Below, one piece after another: positions 49,943 to 58,387 of a DNA stretch of 64,000 nucleotides (positions within the stretch are counted from its first letter, which is position 1; each line of letters opens with the position of its first letter). The DNA is taken from positions 186,001-250,000 of the forward strand of contig PHEY01000004.1 in NCBI GenBank assembly GCA_002841335.1, written 5' to 3'. Source of the stretch: Actinobacteria bacterium HGW-Actinobacteria-2. Its GTDB lineage: Bacteria; Actinomycetota; Actinomycetes; Propionibacteriales; Propionibacteriaceae. Position numbers and translations under genes: made by a program. Below the pieces are notes generated by a model. It searched no databases and had not been told where the DNA came from. It saw only the letters and a list, made by a program, of their open reading frames with translations.

Positions 49943-50794
49943 ATGAGAACACTCGACGCTTCGACGCCCTCGCCCACCGCGCTGCTTTCGGCAGCCGCCC
50001 GCGCCGCCCACCCGCTGGCCGACCAACCTCCGCACCTGCTCAACGACACCGACGCTCAGGCCCTGTGTTCGCTGTTCGAGCCCTCTCCGCTGAGCTATCA
50101 GCTGGGGGCCGCGCAGCATCCGATCATGGCCGCGGCGCGAATCTCGACCGTGGCCCGCAGCGCCTTCGCCGGTCGCCTCATCGGTGACAGCGGCCTCGGT
50201 CAGCTGTTGGTGATGGGTGCCGGTCTGGACACCTCGGTGAGCACGGGTTTTGGTGGCCGAGTTCTCGCGGTCGACCGTCCCGACGTGCTGGGCTGGCGGG
50301 CCGAGCTGGTCGCTGAGGCTGGGATCGAGGACGCGAGCATTCCGGTGGCGGCCGACCTCACTGAGCCCGGGCTGGTGGACGCGCTCGGTGCCGCGGGGCT
50401 GGACGCCACCGCGCCGACCGCAGTGGTGGCGCTGGGGTTGAGCATGTACCTCACCGCGGCCGACAATCGCGCCTGGCTGACGGCGCTGTCGTGCCTGCCG
50501 CCCGGCTCGATGGTGGTCTTCGACGCGCTGCTGCCGGACGTCGACGCCGATGAGGCTGGACGGGGCTATGCCGCCGCGATCACCGCAAACGCAGGCGGAC
50601 GCGAGCCCTGGCATTGGCGTCCGAGTGCGGACGAAGTGGACATGACGCTGAAGGCGTCCGGCTGGGGGAGCGTGGCGATCACCGCCGAGTCCGACGCTGT
50701 GCCAGCGGCGTTCTGGCAGGCCAATCCGGGACTGGTGCGCCAGCGCCTCGTCCAGCTGATTCATGCCCAGGTGCTCCCACCCACTACCCTGTAA
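49943..50794 (+). CDS. LCMT/Ppm1-type SAM methyltransferase
   Basis: A 283-aa methyltransferase of the TIGR00027/leucine carboxyl methyltransferase-like family, common in Actinobacteria. SAM-site features: LLVMGAGLDTSVSTGFGG (motif I), VLAVDRPDVLGWRAEL (acidic residue of strand 2) and VALGLSMYLTAADNRAWL. The substrate is unknown. Its last codons contain TACCCT, the likely -10 box of rnpB, and only 3 bases separate its stop from the first rnpB helix. Confidence 0.85.
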   Translation: MRTLDASTPSPTALLSAAARAAHPLADQPPHLLNDTDAQALCSLFEPSPLSYQLGAAQHPIMAAARISTVARSAFAGRLIGDSGLGQLLVMGAGLDTSVSTGFGGRVLAVDRPDVLGWRAELVAEAGIEDASIPVAADLTEPGLVDALGAAGLDATAPTAVVALGLSMYLTAADNRAWLTALSCLPPGSMVVFDALLPDVDADEAGRGYAAAITANAGGREPWHWRPSADEVDMTLKASGWGSVAITAESDAVPAAFWQANPGLVRQRLVQLIHAQVLPPTTL

Positions 50795-50797
50795 GGC

Positions 50798-51185
50798 GGA
50801 CGAGTCGGCCGGGTGATCGCGGCGCAAGTCGAGGAAAGTCCGGACTCCACAGAGCAGGGTGGTGGGTAACGCCCACCCGGGGTGACCCGCGGGAAAGTGC
50901 CACAGAGAACAGACCGCCCCGCAAGGGGTAAGGGTGAAACGGCGGTGTAAGAGACCACCGCGCTCCAGGTGACTGGAGTGGCAAGGCAAACCCCACCTGG
51001 AGCAAGGCCAAGAAGGACTCACGTCTTCGGACGCTGGGTCTGCGGACACCGTTTGAGCGCTGCTCGCGCGAGGTGCCCGGGTAGGTCGCACGCCTACGGG
51101 CGGAGGCGGTTGGCAACAACCGTCACAGATGGATGATCACCGACCCCTCGGGGTCACAGAATCCGGCTTACAGGCCGGCTCGTCC
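50798..51185 (+). ncRNA. rnpB: RNase P RNA (type A)
   Basis: The catalytic RNA of RNase P, which matures tRNA 5' ends. Terminal helix P1 pairs GGACGAG-T-CGGCC (50798) with GGCCG-G-CTCGTCC (to 51185). Conserved parts are in order: GAGGAAAGTCCGGACTCCAC (50831), AGGGTGGTGGGTAACGCCCA, GAAAGTGCCACAGAGA, AAGGGTGAAACGG, TGGCAAGGCAAACCCCACC, and the 3' ACAGATGGATGATCACC with ACAGAATCCGGCTTACAG. The boundaries are set by P1. TACCCT (50785-50790) inside the upstream gene is the probable -10. Confidence 0.96.
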
Positions 51186-51187
51186 CC

Positions 51188-52105
51188 TCAGTCTTGGGAC
51201 ATGCCCAGGGCTTCGGCCAACTCGGGGCTGACGATCATGTGGGCGCCTTCGGCGTCGCGGCCGGTGACCTGCTCCCAGCGTCCGTCCTTGACCCAGTACA
51301 CGTGTGGGCTGAGCGGTCCGGCGCCGTCGTCGAAGCCGGCCATCGCGAACAGGAAGAGGCTCTGCAGACTCAGCGCGGCGTTGGGTCCGTCGATCACCCG
51401 GAACGCGATCTGGTGGCGGTACGGCATCGCCACCAACACGCCGCGGCCGAGGTCGGCGCGTCCGGCCAACTCCAGCAGCTCGGGCAGGAACAACACCATC
51501 GACGCGGTGAAGAAGCTCTCACCGAGCAGGACGTCGAACTGGTCGCCATTGCCGCGGCTGAGCACCTGGTGTTCGCGCTTTTCGCTGCGCATCATGTGCC
51601 ACAGGTTGGCCCGTCCGACCGCTCGCCATTCGGTCAGGTCGCCGCGGGCGGCCAGGTCGCTCTCCGGCGGGGTGAGCACCGTGTCGGGGAAATCGAGGGC
51701 CAGGGTCAGCCGCAGGTCGCCGACCAGGGTCGGGGCGGTTTCGAACCACTCCGGATTCGGGACGCCGCCCCCGTCGGCAAGGCGCAAAACCAGTTGTGCC
51801 CGCAGCTCATCCTCCGTCAGCGTCTCCACGCCCGGCTTCGGGGTGGCGAGCATGCCGACGTGGGTGCGAACCAATCCCGGCCACTTGCGCTGGGGCGCAT
51901 CCGACACCAGGACGGCCAGGTTCCACAGCCCGAAGGCCGACCCCTCGGCGTCGACGACATGGTCGGAATGGACGGTCACCTCACGCCCGTGCTCGGCCCA
52001 GGCATCGCGGACGAGTTGCCGCAGCCGCTGCGCCCCGGCGATGCTCAGCGGCAACTCCGGATCGCGTGCGGACTCGGAACTGTCCTTCTTGGTGAACCAA
52101 CCCAT
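51188..52105 (-). CDS. Conserved hypothetical protein, 305 aa
   Basis: A soluble 305-aa protein that I do not firmly recognise. It has VTVHSDHVVDAEGSAFGLWN, a long middle with RANLWHMMRSEKREHQVLSR, and an end VYWVKDGRWEQVTGRDAEGA, loosely reminiscent of DUF1444/YtpQ-like proteins. No membrane segment or metal motif stands out. It ends 2 bases from the 3' end of rnpB in convergent orientation, so its transcript tail or terminator must overlap rnpB. Confidence 0.7.
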   Translation of the reverse strand: MGWFTKKDSSESARDPELPLSIAGAQRLRQLVRDAWAEHGREVTVHSDHVVDAEGSAFGLWNLAVLVSDAPQRKWPGLVRTHVGMLATPKPGVETLTEDELRAQLVLRLADGGGVPNPEWFETAPTLVGDLRLTLALDFPDTVLTPPESDLAARGDLTEWRAVGRANLWHMMRSEKREHQVLSRGNGDQFDVLLGESFFTASMVLFLPELLELAGRADLGRGVLVAMPYRHQIAFRVIDGPNAALSLQSLFLFAMAGFDDGAGPLSPHVYWVKDGRWEQVTGRDAEGAHMIVSPELAEALGMSQD

Positions 52106-52146
52106 ACAGCGAGCCTACTGACCCCGCCGCACGGGTCGGCTACCGC

Positions 52147-52977
52147 TCAGGCGGGTTTGGTGGCCCGGATGAACGCGCTGGCGAAGGCGCCCTCGAGTTC
52201 GGTCAGGGCCGATTCGGCGTCCAGGTCGGCCGGCAGGCTGTCGGGCGGGAGCTGTCCGGCCATCTCGATCAGTTCGTCGCGGCTGTAGGTGCGGGTGACC
52301 TGCAGGCTCGCGTCGTCGAAGCCTGCGGCGGTGAGCTTGGCCAGGTAGTGGGCATCGAGCAGGGCGCCGGTGATGCAGCCGGTCCACAGCGCCATCACCG
52401 AGGTCCACTCCGGCCCCAGCGGACGCAGCAGGACGATGTCGGAGACAGCGAACCGGCCGCCCGGGCGCAGCACGCGGAACGCTTCGCCCAGGACGGCGTC
52501 CTTGTCGGTGGACAGGTTGATCACGCAGTTGGAGATCACCACATCGACGCTGGCCTCGGCCAGTGGAATGTCCTCGATGGTGCCCTTGATGAACTGGGCG
52601 TTCTCGATGCCGGCCTCGGCCTTGTTGCGCTCGGCCAGCTGCAGCATCTCGTCGGTCATGTCCAGCCCGTAGGCGACGCCGCCGGGGGAGACCCGACGTG
52701 CCGACAGCAGCACGTCCAGACCACCGCCGGAGCCGAGGTCGAGGACGTCCTGGCCGGGTTGCAGCTCGATCAGCGCGGTCGGGTTGCCGCAGCCCAGGGA
52801 CGCCTCCAGGGCGCCGGACGACGGGGCGTCGAGGCCGGTGTAGAGGTTGGAGCTGATCGGATCGCTGGCGCCACCGCAGCAACCAGGAGGGCCGGCCTCA
52901 GTGAGCTTCAGCGATCGGCGGGCGGCGCTGGCGTACCGCTCCTGGACGGCCTGACGAGTGCTGTCGGTGGTGGACAT
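52147..52977 (-). CDS. arsM: Arsenite methyltransferase
   Basis: A 276-aa SAM methyltransferase that methylates As(III). Motif I is VLDLGSGGGLDVLLSAR. The As-binding cysteines appear as GPPGCCGG in the N-terminus, ISNCVINLS after motif I, and WTGCITGALL in the C-terminal domain. This Cys set separates ArsM from generic methyltransferases. ATG 52977 is the likely start. It is divergent from an arsR gene and, with the ArsP-like permease, can make a methylate-and-export route. Confidence 0.92.
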   Translation of the reverse strand: MSTTDSTRQAVQERYASAARRSLKLTEAGPPGCCGGASDPISSNLYTGLDAPSSGALEASLGCGNPTALIELQPGQDVLDLGSGGGLDVLLSARRVSPGGVAYGLDMTDEMLQLAERNKAEAGIENAQFIKGTIEDIPLAEASVDVVISNCVINLSTDKDAVLGEAFRVLRPGGRFAVSDIVLLRPLGPEWTSVMALWTGCITGALLDAHYLAKLTAAGFDDASLQVTRTYSRDELIEMAGQLPPDSLPADLDAESALTELEGAFASAFIRATKPA

Positions 52978-53048
52978 GAGGCTCCTTGGATCGATCAATG
53001 TCGAAACAGATTCTTCGCCCTTGATTCGATATGTGTCAAGATAGGGAC

Positions 53049-53390
53049 ATGGCACGTGAGCTCCAGATCGCCGACGCTTGCTGCGGGCTGGCCGCCACTC
53101 CCTTGAGCGAGGACGACGCCGAGCGCTTTGCGGTGATGTTCAAAGCCCTGGGCGATCCGATCCGGCTGCGCCTGGCCGCGCTGATCGCAGCTCAAGACGA
53201 AGTGTGCGTCTGCGACCTCACCCCGCAGTTCGAGCTGGCCGACTCCACCATCAGCCACCACCTCAAGGTGCTACGCGATGCTGGCCTGGTCGGCTCGCAG
53301 CGACGCGGGACCTGGGTCTACTACCGCGTGCATCCCGATGCGCTGCAGGCGCTCGGCGTCCTGCTGCAGCCGGTCGGCGGCGCGGACTGA
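53049..53390 (+). CDS. arsR: ArsR-family metalloregulator (arsM-linked)
   Basis: A 113-aa ArsR repressor. Metal-site cysteines are ADACCGLAA at the N-terminus and EVCVCDL in the alpha-3 helix; the recognition helix is DSTISHHLKVLRDAGLVGSQ, followed by WVYYRVHPDAL. This Cys pattern fits As(III) sensing. It is divergent from arsM; the 71-base gap has CTTGA-N11-TCAAG (53021-53041), a candidate operator. It differs from the arsR at 47.3 kb, so each ars locus has its own regulator. Confidence 0.9.
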   Translation: MARELQIADACCGLAATPLSEDDAERFAVMFKALGDPIRLRLAALIAAQDEVCVCDLTPQFELADSTISHHLKVLRDAGLVGSQRRGTWVYYRVHPDALQALGVLLQPVGGAD

Positions 53391-53423
53391 GCGCGGCCTG
53401 GCTCGCCGGTTACGCTGAGGAGC

Positions 53424-53912
53424 ATGGCTCGCCCTGAACCTCTGTCCTGGCGCGCGGTGATCGCCCTGCTGGCCAATGCCGACACTCGTGCGGTGTTGGC
53501 CGAGCATGTCGGCGACGCGGCACTCACTCCGGCCGCCCGCGAACGGGCGCGGACGCGGCTGGTCGAGGCCGGCGTGCTGGTTGCCGACGGTGCCGGCGGC
53601 TGGGTGATCGCCGAGGACCGTCTGCGGGCCACGCTTCAGGCCGGTTCGACACCTCGATCAGCCGGCCCCGAACGCTTCCTCGACTCCGACGGACGGCTGA
53701 TGGGCTACCCGTCCAAGGCGCCCGATCGGCTCGAACTGCTGCAGATGCTGGGCCCGCGCGTGGTCGGTCGTGACGAAGACCTTCCCGAGGCCGTCCTCAA
53801 CGCGCGTCTGGAGAAGCTCACCGATGACGTCGCCACGCTGCGGCGCTATCTGGTTGAGGCCGAGGTGCTCGAACGGTTCCCGGACGGGAGCGGCTACCGG
53901 CTGGTCCGCTGA
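53424..53912 (+). CDS. DUF2087 domain protein
   Basis: A 162-aa protein with a C-terminal DUF2087 domain: FLDSDGRLMGYPSKAPDRLELL, LPEAVLNARLEKL, then DDVATLRRYLVEAEVLERFPDGSGYRLVR. The N-terminal 70 residues resemble a winged helix (WRAVIALLANADTRAVLAEH; LVEAGVLVADG). Such proteins are thought to be regulators, often with metal-response neighbours; function is not established. TACGCT (53411-53416) leaves 7 bases to the ATG. Confidence 0.85.
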   Translation: MARPEPLSWRAVIALLANADTRAVLAEHVGDAALTPAARERARTRLVEAGVLVADGAGGWVIAEDRLRATLQAGSTPRSAGPERFLDSDGRLMGYPSKAPDRLELLQMLGPRVVGRDEDLPEAVLNARLEKLTDDVATLRRYLVEAEVLERFPDGSGYRLVR

Positions 53913-54045
53913 GAGAAATTGGGACGGCCCAGCCAGACCTATCGGGGGGTTGGCCTGGCGGGGCCTCGCCGAGGTTCCCGAGGGGTAGGGGAGGGGTCTC
54001 GACTACCTCAAGGCTAACAAGATCCCTAGTGAATAGCGCACACCG

Positions 54046-54894
54046 TCATGCGATGGTCAAGACTTCGGCACCATCGTCGGTGACCACGAGGGTCGTTTCC
54101 CACTGGGCGACCCGGCTGCCGTCGTTGGTGACGACCGTCCAGCCGTCGTCCCACACATGCGAGCTCGGATTGCCCAGCGCCAGCATCGGTTCGACGGTGA
54201 AGGTCATGCCGGGTTCGATCACCTCGTTGTACAGCGGATTGTCGTAGTGAGGGATCACTAGGCCGGAGTGGAAGGCGGAATGCACCCCGTGCCCGGTGTA
54301 CTCGCGCACCACGCCGTAGTCGAAGCGCTTGGCGAAGGACTCGATCACTCGGCCGATCACGCTGATCTCCCGACCTGGCCGGACGGCGCGGATGCCGCGC
54401 TCCATGGCTTCTTTCGTGCGCTCCATCAGCAACCGGGAGTCCTCGTCGATCTCGCCGACTCCGAAAGTGGCGCAATTGTCCCCATGTACGCCGTCGACGA
54501 AAGCGGTGACATCGATCTTCAACAGATCGCCGTCGGCCAGCGGGCGAGCATCCGGGATGCCATGGCAGATCACCTCGTTGACCGAGGTGCAGCACGACTT
54601 GGGGAAACCGCGGTAGCCCAGCGTCGAGGGGTAGGCGTCGTTGGCCACCAGGAAGTCGTGAATGGCGGCATCGATGGCGTCGGTAGTGACTCCTGGGGCG
54701 ATCAGGGTCGCGCCGACCTCGATGGCCTGGGCGGCGATCCGTCCGGCCCGGCGCATCTTGGTGATGGTCTCCGGGCTCTGGACGTGGGGGCCGTCGTACT
54801 GCTCGGGGCGGCTCTTGCCGACGTAGGCTGGACGAGCGATGCTGTCCGGCACCGAACGCTCGGGCGAGATGGGGTGTGGCTTGATCGCGGTCAC
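54046..54894 (-). CDS. map: Methionine aminopeptidase type I
   Basis: A 282-aa M24A peptidase that removes the initiator Met. Metal ligands are Asp in LKIDVTAFVDGVHGDNC, His in YTGHGVHSAFH, Glu in FTVEPMLAL and Glu in VAQWETTLVV. GTG 54894 is chosen because TATGAT (minus strand, 54902-54907) ends 7 bases before it; the ATG at 54906 overlaps this box. The 40-residue N-terminal linker with a PxxP segment is typical of the actinobacterial MetAP1c type. Confidence 0.93.
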   Translation of the reverse strand: MTAIKPHPISPERSVPDSIARPAYVGKSRPEQYDGPHVQSPETITKMRRAGRIAAQAIEVGATLIAPGVTTDAIDAAIHDFLVANDAYPSTLGYRGFPKSCCTSVNEVICHGIPDARPLADGDLLKIDVTAFVDGVHGDNCATFGVGEIDEDSRLLMERTKEAMERGIRAVRPGREISVIGRVIESFAKRFDYGVVREYTGHGVHSAFHSGLVIPHYDNPLYNEVIEPGMTFTVEPMLALGNPSSHVWDDGWTVVTNDGSRVAQWETTLVVTDDGAEVLTIA

Positions 54895-54942
54895 GCAGGC
54901 GATCATAGACGCGCTCTCGTCCGATGATTCTGAGGAGGCACG

Positions 54943-55131
54943 ATGATGCCGAATGGCCCCTGGTTCTACTGTCTGAACCACCATGCCGTCGAGCCTGCGG
55001 ACGAGGGATGCAAGGCGGTCGACCGGCTCGGCCCCTACGACACGCTCGACGAGGCCGCCCACGCCCTGGAGCGAGTCGCGCAGCGCAACGAGGCCTGGGA
55101 CGACGACCCGCGTTACGACGACGAGGACTGA
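54943..55131 (+). CDS. Conserved small actinobacterial protein, 62 aa
   Basis: A 62-aa protein: WFYCLNHHAVEPADEGCKAV, RLGPYDTLDEAAHALERV, and an acidic tail of Asp/Glu. I know this pattern from many Actinobacteria next to glnA; its function is unknown. Two Cys and two His near the N-terminus could bind metal. GGAGG precedes the ATG. It lies 69 bases upstream of the glnA gene in the same direction. Confidence 0.82.
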   Translation: MMPNGPWFYCLNHHAVEPADEGCKAVDRLGPYDTLDEAAHALERVAQRNEAWDDDPRYDDED

Positions 55132-55200
55132 GCGGGCGGCACGTTCCATTTGGGACAATCTGTAACCAAGCTGAAACACGATCCCACCCATACTGATCGC

Positions 55201-56538
55201 ATGGATAAGCAGACCGAATTCGTGCTTCGCACCATGGAGGAGCGGGACGTCCGCTTCGTCCGGTTGTGGTTCACCGATGTGCTCGGCTACCTGAAGTCAG
55301 TAGCCATTGCTCCGGCTGAGCTCGAAGGGGCGTTCAGCGAGGGCATCGGCTTCGACGGCTCAGCCATTGAAGGCTTCGCCCGGGTCTATGAATCCGACAT
55401 GGTGGCCCACCCCGACCCGTCCACGTTCCAGTTGTTGCCCTGGCGGGGCAGCAACCAGGGCACGGCCCGGATGTTCTGCGACATCCGCCAACCCGACGGT
55501 GCGCCGTCCTTCGCCGACCCGCGTTACGTGCTGCGGCGCACCCTGAAGAAGGCCTCCGACATGGGGTTCACCTTCTACACCCACCCCGAGATCGAGTTCT
55601 ACCTGTTCAAGCAGCCGATCGTGCCCGGCCAGGTGCCGACCCCTGCCGACCAGTCCGGCTACTTCGACCACACCACCACCAGCCCGGCCGCCGACTTCCG
55701 CCGCCAGGCGATCACGCTGCTGGAGCAGATGGGCATCCCGGTGGAGTTCAGCCACCACGAGGGCGGCCCCGGCCAGCAGGAGATCGACCTGCGCTATGCC
55801 GACGCGCTCACCATGGCTGACGCGATCATGACCTTCCGGGTGGTGATCAAGGAGGTCGCGGTCATGCAGAACCTGTTCGCGTCCTTCATGCCCAAGCCGT
55901 TGACCAACCAGCCGGGTTCGGGCATGCACACCCACGTGTCGCTGTTCGAGGGCGACAAGAACGCCTTCTACGACGCCAGCGCCGAGTTCCACCTGTCCAA
56001 GATCGGACGCCAGTTCATCGCCGGCCTGCTCGCCCATGCCGGCGAGATCACCGCGATCACCAACCCGTGGGTGAACTCCTACAAGCGGCTGGTGGCCGGT
56101 GCAGAAGCGCCCAGCTACATCTGCTGGGGACGCAACAACCGCTCCGCGCTGGTCCGGGTGCCGATGTACAAGCCGAACAAGGGCTCCTCGGCACGCATCG
56201 AGCTGCGCTCGATCGACTCCGCGGCCAACCCCTACCTGACCTATGCCATGGTGCTGGCCGCCGGCCTGGACGGCATCGAGAACGAGCTGGAGCTTCCCGA
56301 AGGCGCCGAGGACGATGTGTGGAGCCTGACCGACCGGCAGCGCCAGTCGCTGGGCATCCGTCCGCTGCCCCGCAGCCTGGGCAACGCCATCGATCTGATG
56401 GAGAACTCCCAGCTGGTTGCCGACACTCTGGGTGAGCACGTGTTCGACTTCTACCTGCGCAACAAGAAGGCCGAATACGAGGCGTACCGCAGTGTGGTCA
56501 CCGAGTGGGAGCTCACCAACTCGCTTCCGGGCCTGTGA
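55201..56538 (+). CDS. glnA: Glutamine synthetase, GSI-alpha/GlnA2-like
   Basis: A 445-aa type I glutamine synthetase. Active-site segments: GFDGSAIEGFARVYESDM, HPEIEFYLF, GGPGQQEIDLRY, MPKPLTNQPGSGMHTHVSL (ATP and glutamate contacts), and RNNRSALVRVPMY. The C-terminal NLYDLP adenylylation loop of GSI-beta is absent, and the length is short, so it is likely not regulated by GlnE even though glnE lies 5.5 kb downstream. In mycobacteria glnA2 and glnE are adjacent; here an ABC operon and an SCP-family gene intervene. Confidence 0.93.
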   Translation: MDKQTEFVLRTMEERDVRFVRLWFTDVLGYLKSVAIAPAELEGAFSEGIGFDGSAIEGFARVYESDMVAHPDPSTFQLLPWRGSNQGTARMFCDIRQPDGAPSFADPRYVLRRTLKKASDMGFTFYTHPEIEFYLFKQPIVPGQVPTPADQSGYFDHTTTSPAADFRRQAITLLEQMGIPVEFSHHEGGPGQQEIDLRYADALTMADAIMTFRVVIKEVAVMQNLFASFMPKPLTNQPGSGMHTHVSLFEGDKNAFYDASAEFHLSKIGRQFIAGLLAHAGEITAITNPWVNSYKRLVAGAEAPSYICWGRNNRSALVRVPMYKPNKGSSARIELRSIDSAANPYLTYAMVLAAGLDGIENELELPEGAEDDVWSLTDRQRQSLGIRPLPRSLGNAIDLMENSQLVADTLGEHVFDFYLRNKKAEYEAYRSVVTEWELTNSLPGL

Positions 56539-56653
56539 ATCGTCACTCCGTCTAAGAAAACGGTCTCTGATTGGCCCGATGGACTGCCAAATCGAGCCGA
56601 AACGCGATTGAATAGGAGCAGGTCGGCTGACGCCTGCATGGCTTCAGTGATCG

Positions 56654-56686
56654 AGGGGTCAGGTCTGCGGGGGGCGGACCACCCCT
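56654..56686 (+). terminator. Hairpin after glnA
   Basis: AGGGGT-CA-GGTCTGC (56654-56668) pairs with GCGGACC-ACCCCT (56674-56686) around a G-rich loop, with a 2-base bulge and one G-U pair. It is 116 bases after the glnA stop. No T-run follows, so termination is inferred from stem strength. Confidence 0.6.
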
Positions 56687-56737
56687 AGTTCATGCCGACA
56701 TGGCGGGTCCGTCGCGATTGCAGGGGTGCATCTCGAC

Positions 56738-56828
56738 GGGCCCGCACCCATTTGCGGGCCCACTCAATCCACTGAACGCGAACGCGCCTGCGCCCCAACC
56801 CCAGCGGATCGCTGAGGATTGGGGCGCA
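56738..56828. terminator. Two hairpins between glnA and the ABC efflux operon
   Basis: GGGCCCGCA-CCCATT-TGCGGGCCC (56738-56761) is a perfect 9-pair hairpin. TGCGCCCCAA (56789-56798) pairs with TTGGGGCGCA (56819-56828), with an inner CCAGCG/CGCTGAGG stem. The second lies 11 bases beyond the adaptor stop on the minus strand. Together with 56654-56686 they separate the convergent glnA and ABC operons; this 300-base gap has no gene. Confidence 0.7.
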
Positions 56829-56839
56829 AGGAGCCACCG

Positions 56840-58387
56840 TCAGCGGCTTGCGCTGGCCGTCGGCTGCGGGGCCGGTGCGGCTGAACTCGATGATCCAGAG
56901 CCGCTCGATGACGTCGACGACCCGGAACTCGTCTTGGTCGTTGTCCGACTCCGGCTCGCGTTGGCCGGAATGGCGGCAGTGCTGTCGGCCAACACCACCA
57001 CCTGCCCGGCGGTCAGGCCCTCGGTGATCTCGGCTCGACCGCCCCCGATGGCCCCGGTCTTGACCTGGGTGAGCGTCGGTGTGGACGCCCTCGCCGCCAG
57101 CACCAGAACCGTCCCGGTGCCCGTACCGGTGGGAGTGAGCGCAGAGACCGGAACCGTGACCACCCCGGTGCGTGCGACCACCGGGATCGACACCGTGGCC
57201 TTCGCCCCGCTGGCTAGCAGACCATCAGGATCGTCGACCGAGATCGTGGTGGTGTAGGTCGGCGTGGCGCCGGACGTCCCGCTGGTCTCCAGTGCGTTGA
57301 TCGCGGTGATCGTCGCCGACAGTGAGGTCAGCGACCCGGCGGGTGTCACGGTCGCGCTCGTGCCCACCGTGACGGCGCTGCGCGTCTTCAGCGGCAACTC
57401 GACGCTGACCTGGGCCTCGCCCTTGCCGACGATGGTGATGCTGCCGGACGAGGCGCTGGCGCCCTTGCTGAGGCTCACCGCTCCCACCGTCCCCGAGATG
57501 GGGGCGGTCAGCTCAGCGGCGTCCAGATCGGATTGGGCGCTGGCAAGGTTCTGCTGCGCCTGCAGCAGAGTTGCGCGGGCCGAGGCGATCGCCGCCTTAC
57601 TGGTGGTGGTCTTCTTGGTGGCCGACGAGCCGCCACCGGCACTGCTGCCGGCGGAGGTGTTGATCGCGGCCATCAGCGTGGTCAGATTCGTGTTCGCCGC
57701 GCCGAGTTCGGCTCGGGCAGTGGCGCAGGCCTTCACCTGGTCTGTCGTCGGGGTGTCGCTCGCCGACGCGGGCGTCACCGGCTCGGGGGTCGCCGCGGTG
57801 GTGGCCCCGCCGTCGGCCGGGGTGGTCGTCCCGCTCGTCTCAGCGGTGGCCCACGCCATGATCGGATCGCAGCTGGACGCCTCCGCGGTGGTGGCATCGC
57901 TCATTCGCTTCACCGCGGCATTGAGGGCGGTCAGATCGAGGCTGACCGTCACCAGCGAGGAGTTGGTCGTCTTCGACGACTTCGCCGACGTGGCCGAGTT
58001 CGCGGAGGCGGGGTGCTGGGCGTTGTACAGGCTCAACTCGGCGCGCGCCACGGAGGTCTCGGCCTCCAGTACCGCGAGCGTGAGGGTGCGGGAGTCGACG
58101 GCAGCCAGCGCCTGACCGGCGTGAACCGTGTCGCCGACGCTGACCAGCACCTTGGTCACCGTCCCATTGGCGGTGAAGCTCGCCACCGCGGTGTTCTGGC
58201 GACTGATCGTCCCCGTGGTCAGGTAGGTCTGGGTGACGTCGCCGGTGGCGGCGGTCCCGGTCACCCAGCGACTGCTCCCGGACCCGACACTCGCGTTCGC
58301 GGCGCCGATCCCGATCGCGGCGACCACCGCCAGGCTGACCCCGGCGATCAGGACGGCTCGGAGTCGGAGGTTCTGCCACATTCTCAT
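56840..58387 (-). CDS. Second efflux adaptor (membrane-fusion protein), HlyD/MacA-like
   Basis: A 515-aa adaptor with an N-terminal membrane helix (residues 9-31), a lipoyl half-motif (VTKVLVSVGDTVHAGQALAAV), a long Ala/Ser/Thr-rich coiled-coil hairpin (about 105-290), and the second lipoyl half and beta-barrel (LTAPISGTVGAVSLSKG; VSVELPLKTRSAVTVGTSA). It ends in a Ser-rich tail. It is the last gene of the operon and shares a TAATG stop/start with the permease gene. In a single-membrane host the adaptor must act without a TolC-type channel. Confidence 0.85.
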   Translation of the reverse strand: MRMWQNLRLRAVLIAGVSLAVVAAIGIGAANASVGSGSSRWVTGTAATGDVTQTYLTTGTISRQNTAVASFTANGTVTKVLVSVGDTVHAGQALAAVDSRTLTLAVLEAETSVARAELSLYNAQHPASANSATSAKSSKTTNSSLVTVSLDLTALNAAVKRMSDATTAEASSCDPIMAWATAETSGTTTPADGGATTAATPEPVTPASASDTPTTDQVKACATARAELGAANTNLTTLMAAINTSAGSSAGGGSSATKKTTTSKAAIASARATLLQAQQNLASAQSDLDAAELTAPISGTVGAVSLSKGASASSGSITIVGKGEAQVSVELPLKTRSAVTVGTSATVTPAGSLTSLSATITAINALETSGTSGATPTYTTTISVDDPDGLLASGAKATVSIPVVARTGVVTVPVSALTPTGTGTGTVLVLAARASTPTLTQVKTGAIGGGRAEITEGLTAGQVVVLADSTAAIPANASRSRTTTKTSSGSSTSSSGSGSSSSAAPAPQPTASASR

